Origin: CAZFCK01 sp964517355
Lineage (GTDB): Bacteria > Desulfobacterota > Desulfovibrionia > Desulfovibrionales > Desulfovibrionaceae
Length of the DNA stretch: 37,479 nt
Direction of reading: 5' to 3'
NCBI GenBank assembly: GCA_964517355.1
Contig: CAZFCK010000016.1
Coordinates: forward strand, 1 to 37,479
Shown here one piece after another: positions 15,477 to 23,091 of the stretch (position 1 is its first letter; each line of letters starts with the position of its first letter). Under the pieces are notes generated by a model. It was not told the DNA's origin, did not search any database, and was given only the letters and a program-made list of their open reading frames with translations. Both the position numbers and the translations under genes were made by a program.

Positions 15477-16106
15477 TTATTTTTGCCATTCCGTGAGCAT
15501 CTTGTCCACAAGTCCCGGCCGCGTGCGGGGTTTGCAGGTGGCGGCCATGTAAATGGCGCGCAGTTCGTCGTAGGCCGTGTCAAGGTCGTCATTTATGACC
15601 CAGGCATCGAACCAGCGGGCTTCCATGATCTCTTCGGGAGCGTTGTTCAGCCTGTGGGCGATGATTTCCGGGGAATCAGTGCCGCGGCTTTCCAAACGCG
15701 CCCGGAGTGTTGCCCCCGAAGGGGGCAACACAAAGACAAACGTGGCGGGCAGCTCGCCCTCTTTGAGCTGGCGCGCGCCCTGCACGTCCACGTCGAAGAG
15801 CACGTCGCGTCCAGCTGCGAGATGTTCCTGCACGCCGGAAAGGGGCGTACCGTACATGTTGCCATGCACTTCCGCCCATTCAGCGAAAAATCCCTTGTCG
15901 GCCAGAGAAACGAAATCCTCTCTGGAGACGAAAAAATAGTCCTGGCCGTGCGTTTCGCCCTTACGCGGTAAGCGCGTGGTGTAGGAAACGGAATAGGCGA
16001 ACCTGTTGAATTCTTGCAGCAATCGTTTGATCAATGTCGTCTTTCCGGCGCCGGACGGGGCGCAGATGACCAGGGGCACGCCGATGCGCATGGGCTTATG
16101 ATTCAT
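15477..16106 (-). CDS. gmk: Guanylate kinase
   Basis: Phosphorylates GMP to GDP with ATP. The 209-aa product has the P-loop CAPSGAGKTTLIKRL, the GMP-binding SVSYTTRLPRKGE and DYFFVSREDF segments, and FDVDVQGARQLK, all typical of Gmk. The first methionine (MNHKPMRIG) overlaps remA by 4 nt (ATGA type), so translation is coupled; M6 is an alternative start. It is the last gene of yicC-remA-gmk, an order conserved in many bacteria. Confidence 0.95.
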   Translation of the reverse strand: MNHKPMRIGVPLVICAPSGAGKTTLIKRLLQEFNRFAYSVSYTTRLPRKGETHGQDYFFVSREDFVSLADKGFFAEWAEVHGNMYGTPLSGVQEHLAAGRDVLFDVDVQGARQLKEGELPATFVFVLPPSGATLRARLESRGTDSPEIIAHRLNNAPEEIMEARWFDAWVINDDLDTAYDELRAIYMAATCKPRTRPGLVDKMLTEWQK

Positions 16107-16360
16107 GACTCGCTTTCCTCCTGGCTGAAACGTTGACCGATTGTTTCCGCCTGGATGGCGGAGAGTATCACATGGTTGGAATCGGACACGATAATGGAGC
16201 GGGTTTTGCGACCCTGGGTGGCGTCGATGAGACGTCCCTGTTGCCTGGCTTCTTCACGCAAGCGGCGCATGGGAGACGATGCGGGGTTGACGATGGCAAT
16301 GATGCGGCTGCTGACCACGTAATTGCCGAAACCTATGTTGAGCAGTTTTTGCTTCTGCAT
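16103..16360 (-). CDS. RemA/DUF370-family regulator
   Basis: An 85-aa protein of the DUF370 family. In Bacillus, RemA is a ring-forming DNA-binding activator of matrix genes. Seen: the N-terminal LLNIGFGNYVVSSRIIAIVN, then SSPMRRLREEARQQGRLIDA and TRSIIVSDSNHVILSAIQ, which are the family hallmarks. A good site (AGAGGAA) precedes the start. Position between yicC and gmk supports the call. Whether it controls a matrix here is unknown. Confidence 0.9.
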   Translation of the reverse strand: MQKQKLLNIGFGNYVVSSRIIAIVNPASSPMRRLREEARQQGRLIDATQGRKTRSIIVSDSNHVILSAIQAETIGQRFSQEESES

Positions 16361-16505
16361 GCGCGTTCCTCTGACGTGTGGCTTTATTGTGCGTATCGTG
16401 GCAAGAGAGTGTTATACATTCCGGCTGCATATAAAACACACCCGCACCCATGGAGATGGCAATATGGAAAGCCCCGTGTGGGGGGTGGCGTATAGTGTAC
16501 ACCGT

Positions 16506-17390
16506 TTATTCAAGATTTTGAACCTGTTCACGGCATTTTTCCAGCTCCGCCTTGAATGCGACGACAAGTTGCGATACCGCGGCGTCTTGAGACTTGTTGC
16601 CAAGGGTGTTGATTTCACGGAAGCATTCCTGGAGCGTGAAGTCCAGGCGTTTGCCGCTTTCGCCGCCTTTGTCCAGGATTTTGCCCAGGCTGAGCAGATG
16701 CGCGTGCAGGCGCGTCAATTCTTCGCTCACGTCCAGACGATCACTGAGCACGGCCACTTCCTGGAGCAAACGCTCCTGGTCCAGGTCGAGCGCGTAACGT
16801 TCGAGTATGGCGACGATGCGCGTTTTCATGGATTCGAATTTTTCCTCACGCGCCTGGGGCAAGCGTTCCTGGATCATGGCGGCGGTGGAACGCATGGTCT
16901 CGAGCCGTTCCCTCAGGTCTTTGACCAGCAGCAGGCCCTCGGCGCCACGGGAGGCGTTCCAATCTTCCAGAGCCGCGTGCAGGGTTTTTTCCACATCCTG
17001 CACCAGGAGCGGGTCCGGTTCGCGCAGATCGTCTTCCCACAACTGGGGCAGGCCGAGCATGCGGTTCAGGTCCGGCTGAAACGCCGTTCCCGGAATATCG
17101 TTGGCCAGATTCTGCAATTGCTGCAACATGGTCTGCGCCAATGTCGTATTGAGCGACATGCCGAGCAAATCCGCCCTGTTAACCTTGACATGCAGAAACA
17201 GCTCGATTCTGCCGCGCTGCGCGTGTTCACGCACCACCCGCTCCCACGCCGCTTCCTTGCACCGCAGGAAAAGAGGCATGCGCCACTTCAGGTCCAGATG
17301 CCGGCTGTTCACACTGCGCAATTCCCAGGTAATGCTCCAGTCGTTTTGCTGCAAAGTGGTCCGGCCGAAGCCGGTCATGCTCTTAGGCAT
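16506..17390 (-). CDS. yicC: YicC-family endoribonuclease
   Basis: A 294-aa protein of the YicC family; the E. coli member is an RNase implicated in small-RNA turnover. The N-terminal signature MPKSMTGFGR and the SVNSRHLDLKWRMP segment are clear, as is the C-terminal DUF1732 part with REINTLGNKSQD and KCREQVQNLE. The start at 17390 is supported by AAGGA (about 17397-17401 in minus sense). It is the first gene of the yicC-remA-gmk unit; 145 nt separate it from remA, so remA may have an additional promoter. Confidence 0.93.
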   Translation of the reverse strand: MPKSMTGFGRTTLQQNDWSITWELRSVNSRHLDLKWRMPLFLRCKEAAWERVVREHAQRGRIELFLHVKVNRADLLGMSLNTTLAQTMLQQLQNLANDIPGTAFQPDLNRMLGLPQLWEDDLREPDPLLVQDVEKTLHAALEDWNASRGAEGLLLVKDLRERLETMRSTAAMIQERLPQAREEKFESMKTRIVAILERYALDLDQERLLQEVAVLSDRLDVSEELTRLHAHLLSLGKILDKGGESGKRLDFTLQECFREINTLGNKSQDAAVSQLVVAFKAELEKCREQVQNLE

Positions 17391-17430
17391 TTGTCATCCT
17401 TATTCATTTAAAAGGTGTTGTCGATACGTT

Positions 17431-17448
17431 GAGCGGGAAGGCCCGCTC
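17431..17448 (-). terminator. Hairpin between DUF4416 and yicC
   Basis: GAGCGGG-AAGG-CCCGCTC is a perfect 7-bp stem in the 139-nt gap after DUF4416. No T-run follows on the minus strand, so termination is uncertain. A second GC-rich inverted repeat (17507-17513/17524-17530) abuts the DUF4416 stop. Confidence 0.35.
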
Positions 17449-17529
17449 TCTATTGATGCGATGCCACGGCGCTCCACAAGACCATCCTTCAACAGGGTGA
17501 AAGGTAGCGCGCCAGCCGGAAACGGCGCG

Positions 17530-18087
17530 TCATGCCCGGAGGCTTGGGGCGGTTTTCTCCGCTTTGAGGCGCGTTTTGTATAGTTCCCGCAAGATGCTCA
17601 GATGTTTTTGCAACTCCGGGCCGGCATAATCTGGGAACGTCCAGGGGAGGGTCTGCCAGGCCCCGGCGGTGTAGATAAGCGTGAGGTCCGCCCAGATGCC
17701 TTGCCCCTGATAAATGCGGTGCGTGAAATTCTTGCCGGTCGCCAATACGAGCCGCTCCAGACTGACGAGGCCGGGGTCCAGGTTGACCAACCTGTTTCCG
17801 CCGGCGCTGGTGAAACGCCGCTCCAGGGCGTTCGTCAGCAATTTGGCCCAGGCCAGCCGGTCATGGGGGAGCAATGTCTCGAAGGCCAGCACGCGGCGGT
17901 AAATGGGCGTGCCCAATTCCTCATCATAATACCTGGTCTGGGTAAAGGGAATAAGGTCCGAAACATATGCCGCCGGACCGAAATGGCCTTCCAGCGACGG
18001 CTCCAACTGCGGCCAGATCTCCTCCCAGCGCGCACAAAGAACGGAAAGGAACAGGAGTGCGGGATCGGGTATTTTCGGGGTGCTCAT
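17530..18087 (-). CDS. DUF4416 family protein
   Basis: A 185-aa protein of the uncharacterised DUF4416 family. Seen: KIPDPALLFLSVLCARWEEI at the N-terminus, DLIPFTQTRYYDEELG, NRLVNLDPGLVSLERLVLAT, and IWADLTLIYTAGAWQTLPWT, which match my memory of the family. No signal peptide or membrane segment is visible. It overlaps the mtaB stop by 4 nt (ATGA), so it is translated with a tRNA-modifying enzyme, but no function can be assigned. Confidence 0.85.
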   Translation of the reverse strand: MSTPKIPDPALLFLSVLCARWEEIWPQLEPSLEGHFGPAAYVSDLIPFTQTRYYDEELGTPIYRRVLAFETLLPHDRLAWAKLLTNALERRFTSAGGNRLVNLDPGLVSLERLVLATGKNFTHRIYQGQGIWADLTLIYTAGAWQTLPWTFPDYAGPELQKHLSILRELYKTRLKAEKTAPSLRA

Positions 18088-19388
18088 GATGCATTCTCCT
18101 GCTCTGCCTGAAAGGGCTCGGCCAGGAGCTGGCCGTCATGCACATGCAAGGGGCGGACATCACACAATGAACGGCACGCATTATGCGGGAGGGGGCCGCG
18201 CAATGCGACGGATGCGTAATATTCACAGTGGCCGGAAGCCTGTTCCGCGGGGGCGCTGGTCTCCACCAGAACGCGCAGAACCGAGGCCCGACTGAGGGTG
18301 TGCAAAAACGCCTGCTGTTTGCGCTGCACCATGCCGCGCAGTTCTTTGGCGCGGGCGGCTTTGAGCGCATGCGGGACCTGGCGGGGCATTTCTGCCGCCT
18401 TGGTGCCGGGGCGTTTTGAATAGGGAAACACGTGGGCGTAGGTCAAAGGGAGTTCCTGGACCAGGGCGCGGGTGTCGGCGTGTTCGGCGTCCGATTCACC
18501 GGGAAAGCCGGCCAAAATATCCGCGCCCAGCCCGAGCAGGGGAAACGCCTCTTCCAGCTGCCGCACCGCGTCCAGCACGCCCTGCGCGGTATAATGTCTG
18601 CGCCCCATGCGCTGCAGCACGGCGGGACTGCCGCTTTGCAGGGAGAGATGCAGATGGGGGCACAAGAGCCTGCATCGGGCCAGGACCTCCAGGCCTTTCG
18701 CTGTGAGCTGCCCCGGCTCCAGGGAGCTGAGGCGCAAGCGCGCGCGTCCGAGCCATTGCGGTGCGAGTTCCCGATCCAGGCGGGCGAGCAGATCCCAGAA
18801 ATCCAGCCCCTCATGGCGGTATTGGCGCAGGTTCACGCCGCTGAGCACCAGCTCCCGGATGTTGTTGGCGAGCAGGCGGCGGGCCTCTTCCAGCACCGCC
18901 CCATAGGGGCGGCTCACCGCCGGCCCCCGGGTCAGGGGCACGATGCAGTACGTGCAGAAATGGGAGCACCCGTCCTGCACTTTGAGCACGGCCCTGGCGC
19001 GGGCATAATTCGAGATGGTCAGGGCGAAAGGCGGCGGCTGCACGGAGAGCGCGACGGTCTCGGGATCGCGGAGCGCGGCCTTGTGCCCATGCGGCACCAC
19101 GCGGTCCACGCCTTCCATGTCCCGCAGTTCTTCTGACACGACTTCCACCGCGCAGCCGGTGACAATGATGCGCCCCTGCGGGGCTGAGCGATGCAACCGG
19201 TTGATGGTCTGGCGCAGATCGCGAACGGCCCTGGCCGTGACCGCACAGGAGTTCACCAGCAACAGACCGGCCTCGCTCGGGTCCTGCGTTTCACGCAATC
19301 CCCGGGCCAGCCAGGCTTCGCGCAGTGCCTGGCTTTCGTATTGGTTGATTTTACACCCCAGAGTGGTGATGTGGAAAAGCGAGGACAT
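18084..19388 (-). CDS. mtaB: tRNA t6A37 methylthiotransferase MtaB
   Basis: A radical SAM enzyme that converts t6A to ms2t6A at position 37 of ANN-decoding tRNAs. From start 19388 (MSSLFHITTLGCKINQYES) it is 434 aa. The N-terminal MTTase domain offers cluster ligands Cys12 (TLGCK), NSCAVT and VTGCAVEV; the radical SAM motif is C141-x3-C145-x2-C148 (CSHFCTYC), followed by PLTRGPAVSRP. The end is TRAM-like. Upstream in-frame sequence to 19784 lies inside mnmA and is rejected. It overlaps the mnmA stop by 10 nt or less and DUF4416 by 4 nt. MtaB is favoured over MiaB or RimO because of the N-terminus and length. Confidence 0.9.
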   Translation of the reverse strand: MSSLFHITTLGCKINQYESQALREAWLARGLRETQDPSEAGLLLVNSCAVTARAVRDLRQTINRLHRSAPQGRIIVTGCAVEVVSEELRDMEGVDRVVPHGHKAALRDPETVALSVQPPPFALTISNYARARAVLKVQDGCSHFCTYCIVPLTRGPAVSRPYGAVLEEARRLLANNIRELVLSGVNLRQYRHEGLDFWDLLARLDRELAPQWLGRARLRLSSLEPGQLTAKGLEVLARCRLLCPHLHLSLQSGSPAVLQRMGRRHYTAQGVLDAVRQLEEAFPLLGLGADILAGFPGESDAEHADTRALVQELPLTYAHVFPYSKRPGTKAAEMPRQVPHALKAARAKELRGMVQRKQQAFLHTLSRASVLRVLVETSAPAEQASGHCEYYASVALRGPLPHNACRSLCDVRPLHVHDGQLLAEPFQAEQENAS

Positions 19389-19396
19389 GGTACGTG

Positions 19397-20512
19397 TTAT
19401 TCCGCTAGAGGTTGTGAAGTAATGATTCCGCCTCCCAGAACCAGGCCGTCGCTGGTGTAGCAGACGCCGAGTTGTCCTGGCGCGGGGGGGCCGTCCTGGG
19501 CTTCTGCCAGGGGATCGAGAAAACGTAGCGTAAGGCCGGCAGAGTGCGGCGCAACCTGCACGGGGCGCGGTTTTTGCCTGTAGCGGATCTGCGCCAGCAC
19601 GGCAGAGGGCCAATTTTGTAACGGAACGAAAAAGTTGACATCTTCGAGAACACAGCCCGAAGCCGTGCGCGCCTGCGCCCCGCCGACGATGAGGGCGTTG
19701 GCGTCCAGATCCTTGCCCAGCACGTAGAGCGGTTCGCTGTGGGCGATGCCCAGCCCCCTGCGTTGTCCTTGCGTGTAACGCCACAAACCCTGGTGCGTGC
19801 CCACGGTGGCGCCGTCGGGCAGAACCACGGGACCCGGACCCGAAAGGCGAAGGTCCAGCCCGGCCGCCTCGCGTTGCAGGAACGCTCGGTAATCGTTGTC
19901 CGGGATGAAGCAGATTTCCTGACTGGCCCCGTGTTCAGGCGCGGCAAGTCCCCTGGCCGCGAGCATTTCCGGCACGTCTTTTTTGGAAACATGGGCCAGG
20001 GGGAAACGCAGGCGCTGCAGCGTTGTTTTCGGCAGCAACGAGAGAAAATAGCTTTGATCCTTGCCTGCGTCCGCTCCACGCGCGAGCATGGCGCCCCATG
20101 CCGGATGCGTGAGTACGCCGGCGTAATGTCCGGTGGCGAACGGCGCGTCCGGGGCATTGCAGCGTTCAGCGGCCTTGCGCAGGAGCAGTCCGAATTTGAG
20201 GCGCGGATTGCACAGGGCGCAGGGGTTGGGCGTGCGCCCCCGGAGATAGGAGCGGACAAAGGGGTGAATGATTTCCTCAGCGAATTCGCGGCGCAGGTCG
20301 ATTTCCAAAAAGGGCACGTCCAGGCCCCGGCAAATGGCGGCGAGGCGGCGGCTGCGTTCGGCGTCCGGGGGCGTTTCCGGCAAAAACAGGCCGTGCACGG
20401 CGGCAAGCGCCTTGCCTTTATCGTGCAGCAGGGCCAGAGCCAGCAGGCTGTCCGCGCCGCCGCTTACGGCGATGATCGCGGGCGCCTCATAGGCGGGAAA
20501 ATGTTTATCCAT
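19397..20512 (-). CDS. mnmA: tRNA-specific 2-thiouridylase MnmA
   Basis: Activates U34 of Glu, Gln and Lys tRNAs by adenylation and thiolates it. From start 20512 (MDKHFPAYEA) the product is 371 aa. Motifs: PP-loop AVSGGADSLLAL (15-26), TPNPCALCNPRLKFG with the conserved Cys101, FATGHYAG, KDQSYFLSLLP, and SQEICFIPDND with the second conserved Cys201. The usual NPDxxCN reads NPCALCN, giving C98-x2-C101 plus C201; such a CxxC...C arrangement is linked in some thiouridylases to an Fe-S cluster. The frame is open to 20596, but the extra N-terminus lacks homology. Downstream mtaB and DUF4416 are translationally linked. Confidence 0.9.
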   Translation of the reverse strand: MDKHFPAYEAPAIIAVSGGADSLLALALLHDKGKALAAVHGLFLPETPPDAERSRRLAAICRGLDVPFLEIDLRREFAEEIIHPFVRSYLRGRTPNPCALCNPRLKFGLLLRKAAERCNAPDAPFATGHYAGVLTHPAWGAMLARGADAGKDQSYFLSLLPKTTLQRLRFPLAHVSKKDVPEMLAARGLAAPEHGASQEICFIPDNDYRAFLQREAAGLDLRLSGPGPVVLPDGATVGTHQGLWRYTQGQRRGLGIAHSEPLYVLGKDLDANALIVGGAQARTASGCVLEDVNFFVPLQNWPSAVLAQIRYRQKPRPVQVAPHSAGLTLRFLDPLAEAQDGPPAPGQLGVCYTSDGLVLGGGIITSQPLAE

Positions 20513-20616
20513 GGGCTTGTGTTTCTGGAAAAATACCACTAGTTGTGAGAAAGGAACAAGATTCGCGCCAGCCGGAAGAGGAGGCGCGGGCCGCATACAA
20601 AGCGAGTGGAGCAGCC

Positions 20617-20916
20617 ATGGTCGGCGATATGCTTGACAGAGTCATTTACCTAGACGCCAAGACCAATAATTTGATGGAATGGGACTTTCCCTCGAAAGAC
20701 CCCGATCAACTGCGCGAAGGCATGACCCTCAAGGTCAAGATACGGGGGAGGGGCAATTATTACTATCGTATTGTCCGTCTTGAGCGGGAGTATTACACCC
20801 GGGCCTATTTAAAGCGCGTCTATATCCACTATTCCGATGTGCTCAAGTTTGTGATCATTATTGTTTTGGGCAAGCTTGTTATCCAGCGCTATGCCGATTT
20901 CCTCTGGCCGTGGTGA
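20617..20916 (+). CDS. Small membrane-anchored protein of unknown function
   Basis: A 99-aa orphan read from ATG 20617, which has GGAG 5 nt upstream; a GTG start at 20545 would add 24 charged residues. A soluble N-terminal part (MLDRVIYLDAKTNNLMEW, then a basic/aromatic KIRGRGNYYYRIVRLEREYY) precedes one C-terminal hydrophobic helix (VLKFVIIIVLGKLVIQRY) ending in FLWPW. This looks like a tail-anchored inner-membrane protein. It is divergent from mnmA across about 100 nt. I do not recognise a family. Confidence 0.65.
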   Translation: MVGDMLDRVIYLDAKTNNLMEWDFPSKDPDQLREGMTLKVKIRGRGNYYYRIVRLEREYYTRAYLKRVYIHYSDVLKFVIIIVLGKLVIQRYADFLWPW

Positions 20917-20972
20917 TGGTCCGGCGGGCGAACGTCCGTTGCGTGATCACGATCCTAACCGTTTTTTCAGAT

Positions 20973-21025
20973 AGGAATGCCTCCGCCGGCTTTGGAACCT
21001 TTTGGGAAAGGTTCATTGGAATCTT
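20973..21025. repeat. Dispersed repeat, module C copy 2
   Basis: AGGAATGCCTCCGCCGG and downstream CCTTTTG, AAAGGTTC and GGAATCTT blocks match 6587-6640 in order. It contains the hairpin GAACCTTT/AAAGGTTC. Confidence 0.6.
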
Positions 21026-21069
21026 CCCTTTTTGTAGGGAAAGCCTGCCGGCATCTCGGCAATTATATT

Positions 21070-21105
21070 AAAAAAAACGCGTACCCAGGGGGGCGCTGCC
21101 CCTGG
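21070..21105 (-). terminator. Intrinsic terminator of gatA
   Basis: In the minus sense CCAGGGG pairs with CCCCTGG around a short GC loop, and eight T follow a few bases later (plus-strand A-run 21070-21077). It lies about 65 nt past the gatA stop. Confidence 0.7.
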
Positions 21106-21113
21106 CGGGGCAT

Positions 21114-21162
21114 AGAGCGTTTTTACTTTGATAAAGTATAGATGCTCTTATGCTATCCCCTG
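21114..21162. repeat. Dispersed repeat, modules A and B copy 2
   Basis: AGAGCGTTTTTACTTTGATA corresponds to 6333-6357, and AGATGCTCTTATGC with a CCCCTG end (21140-21162) corresponds to 6458-6480. Here the two modules are adjacent. Confidence 0.55.
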
Positions 21163-21170
21163 ATATAATC

Positions 21171-22637
21171 TCAGATACCCGCGGGCGTACCCGTGGCGGG
21201 CAGGGCGTCCTGCAAGACCCGGGCTGCGCCGAGCATGCGGCCCTCGTCAAAAGCCTTGCCGATGAATTGCAGCCCCACGGGCATGCCGCTTTCCCGGCCC
21301 AGGCCCACAGGGAGCGAAAGTCCGGGCAGTCCGGCGAGATTCACGGGTATGGTGAAGATGTCCATAAGATACATCTTCAAGGGGTCCTGGGTCAGTTCGC
21401 CGATTTTCCAAGCGGCCACAGGCGACACCGCCCCACAAATCATGTCGCAGTGTTCGAACGCATCCAGGAAATCTTGGCGGATCAGCCGCCGCACCTGGGC
21501 CGCCTTGCGGTAATAGGCGTCGTAATAGCCGGCGGAAAGCACATAGGTGCCGATCATGATGCGGCGCTGCACTTCCTCGCCGAACCCTTTGCTGCGGGAG
21601 CGGACGTACATGTCCACCAATTCCTCGGCGGTTTTGTCGCGCACCCCGTAGCGCACGCCGTCGAACCGCGCCAGGTTGGAGCTCGCTTCGGCCATGGCGA
21701 TGATGTAGTACGCGGCCACTGCGTAAGCGGTATGCGGCAGGGAAACGTCGACGATTGTAGCGCCGAGGTCCTTGGCTGTTTCCACGGCGCGCCGCAGCAC
21801 GCTCTCGACTTCGGGGTCCAGTCCCTGCCCCCAAAATTCCGCGGGCAGGCCGATGCGCAGGCCTTTGAGGTCCTTTTGTCCGGCTGTGAGCGCAATAAAA
21901 TCCTCCACCGGCCGGTTCGCGGACGTGGAATCCCGATGATCGTGCCCGGAGATGACCTGCAGCAGGAGCGCGTTGTCTTCAACACTGCGCGTCAGGGGGC
22001 CGGCCTGATCCAGGGAGGAGCCGTAGGCCACGAGCCCATAGCGGGAGACGCGGCCGTACGTGGGCTTGAGACCGACACAACCGCAAAAGGAGGCGGGTTG
22101 GCGGATGGAGCCGCCCGTGTCCGTGCCCAGAGAGCCGAAGCACTGCCCGGCCGCCACCGAAGCGGCGGAACCGCCGCTGGAACCGCCGGGAACGCGCTGG
22201 GTGTTCCAGGGGTTCCGGGTGGCTTTGTAAGCGGAATTTTCAGTGGAGGAGCCCATGGCGAATTCGTCCATGTTCACTTTGCCCAGAAAAATCGCACCGG
22301 CCTGTTTTAGCTTGGCCACACACGTGGCGTCGTAAAAGGGAACGAAGTTTTCCAGGATTTTCGAGCCGCAGGTATTGGGCATGCCGGCCACGGTAATAAC
22401 GTCCTTGACGGAAAGGGGAACGCCCCACAAGGGCTTTTCAGGGTCCGGACCGGCCTGGTCCAGGGCAGCGGCCTGTTCCATGGATCCTGCCGCGTCCAGA
22501 TGCAGGTACGCGGACACCTGCGGCCCAGTGGCCTCGATCTGCCGCAGGCAGGCCCGTACGGCTTCCGTGGCGGTTAATTCCCCGGCGGCCAGGGCGTTGC
22601 GCAGGGCGGTGAGCGTCATATAGTGCAATTGGGACAT
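21171..22637 (-). CDS. gatA: Asp-tRNA(Asn)/Glu-tRNA(Gln) amidotransferase subunit A
   Basis: The glutaminase subunit of GatCAB, releasing ammonia to amidate Glu-tRNA(Gln) or Asp-tRNA(Asn). The 488-aa product, from start 22637 (MSQLHYM, AAGGA upstream), shows the amidase-signature Ser-cisSer-Lys triad: Lys78 (PLSVKDV), Ser153 (VPGGSSGGSAAS) and Ser177 (GTDTGGSIRQPASF). Also SRYGLVAYGSSLDQAGPLTR and GTYVLSAGYYDAYY, typical of GatA. gatC lies upstream in the same unit; gatB is not in the window. Confidence 0.97.
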   Translation of the reverse strand: MSQLHYMTLTALRNALAAGELTATEAVRACLRQIEATGPQVSAYLHLDAAGSMEQAAALDQAGPDPEKPLWGVPLSVKDVITVAGMPNTCGSKILENFVPFYDATCVAKLKQAGAIFLGKVNMDEFAMGSSTENSAYKATRNPWNTQRVPGGSSGGSAASVAAGQCFGSLGTDTGGSIRQPASFCGCVGLKPTYGRVSRYGLVAYGSSLDQAGPLTRSVEDNALLLQVISGHDHRDSTSANRPVEDFIALTAGQKDLKGLRIGLPAEFWGQGLDPEVESVLRRAVETAKDLGATIVDVSLPHTAYAVAAYYIIAMAEASSNLARFDGVRYGVRDKTAEELVDMYVRSRSKGFGEEVQRRIMIGTYVLSAGYYDAYYRKAAQVRRLIRQDFLDAFEHCDMICGAVSPVAAWKIGELTQDPLKMYLMDIFTIPVNLAGLPGLSLPVGLGRESGMPVGLQFIGKAFDEGRMLGAARVLQDALPATGTPAGI

Positions 22638-22751
22638 AGGGAGTTCCTTGCTTGGCCGGGCCCCTGCCTCGGCATAACCTGAATGCGCCAACATGGTTGG
22701 ATACAGGTGCCGCCGGGCGTACGGCCAGGCTTTTATCGCCAGGTGCGGTGG

Positions 22752-23057
22752 CTATACGATTTTGGGTACGATGAAGAATTGACCGTCGCTTTCAGGCGCG
22801 TTTTCCAGGATTTGCTCCCTGGTGAACTCGTTGCGCACGGCGTCCTCGCGGTACACGGTGCCGTGCTCCACAGGGCTGTAAAGCGGGGCGACATCGGCGG
22901 TGTCCACCTGGCCCAGCAATTCCATGTAATCCAGAATTTCATTGAACTGCTTGGAGAAACGCTCCAGCGTATCTTTGGAGAGATCCAGGCGGGCAAGGCG
23001 CGCAATGGTCTCTGCTTGCGCAGTGGTCAGCTTTTGTTCCGTTGTGTTGTGCGGCAT
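22752..23057 (-). CDS. gatC: Asp-tRNA(Asn)/Glu-tRNA(Gln) amidotransferase subunit C
   Basis: A 101-aa structural subunit of GatCAB that stabilises GatA and GatB. It shows the family N-terminus (VxxIAxLARL-like AETIARLARLDLSKD), the FNEILDYMELLGQVDTADVA segment, and the RxDxVR-like YREDAVRNEF near the middle. Start 23057 follows AAGGA; the upstream frame to 23171 overlaps the lipoprotein gene end and is rejected. It starts 34 nt after the lipoprotein gene, with gatA 114 nt downstream. Confidence 0.93.
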   Translation of the reverse strand: MPHNTTEQKLTTAQAETIARLARLDLSKDTLERFSKQFNEILDYMELLGQVDTADVAPLYSPVEHGTVYREDAVRNEFTREQILENAPESDGQFFIVPKIV

Positions 23058-23091
23058 GGCGTATTGTCCTTGGCAAAGGCGTTGCGGATTG

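Larger units (their letters stand above)
20917..21170. other. Intergenic repeat and terminator region
   Basis: No gene in these 254 bp. It holds copy 2 of modules C, A and B, a hairpin GAACCTTT-TGGG-AAAGGTTC (20995-21014) that may end the small membrane-protein transcript, TTCCCT/AGGGAA pairing just after, and the gatA terminator. Confidence 0.6.

Noticed and set aside
18084..19784. Longer 566-codon form of mtaB
   Set aside because: The extra N-terminal 132 residues lie antiphase within mnmA and have no MTTase homology; TLGCKINQYES marks the true N-terminus.
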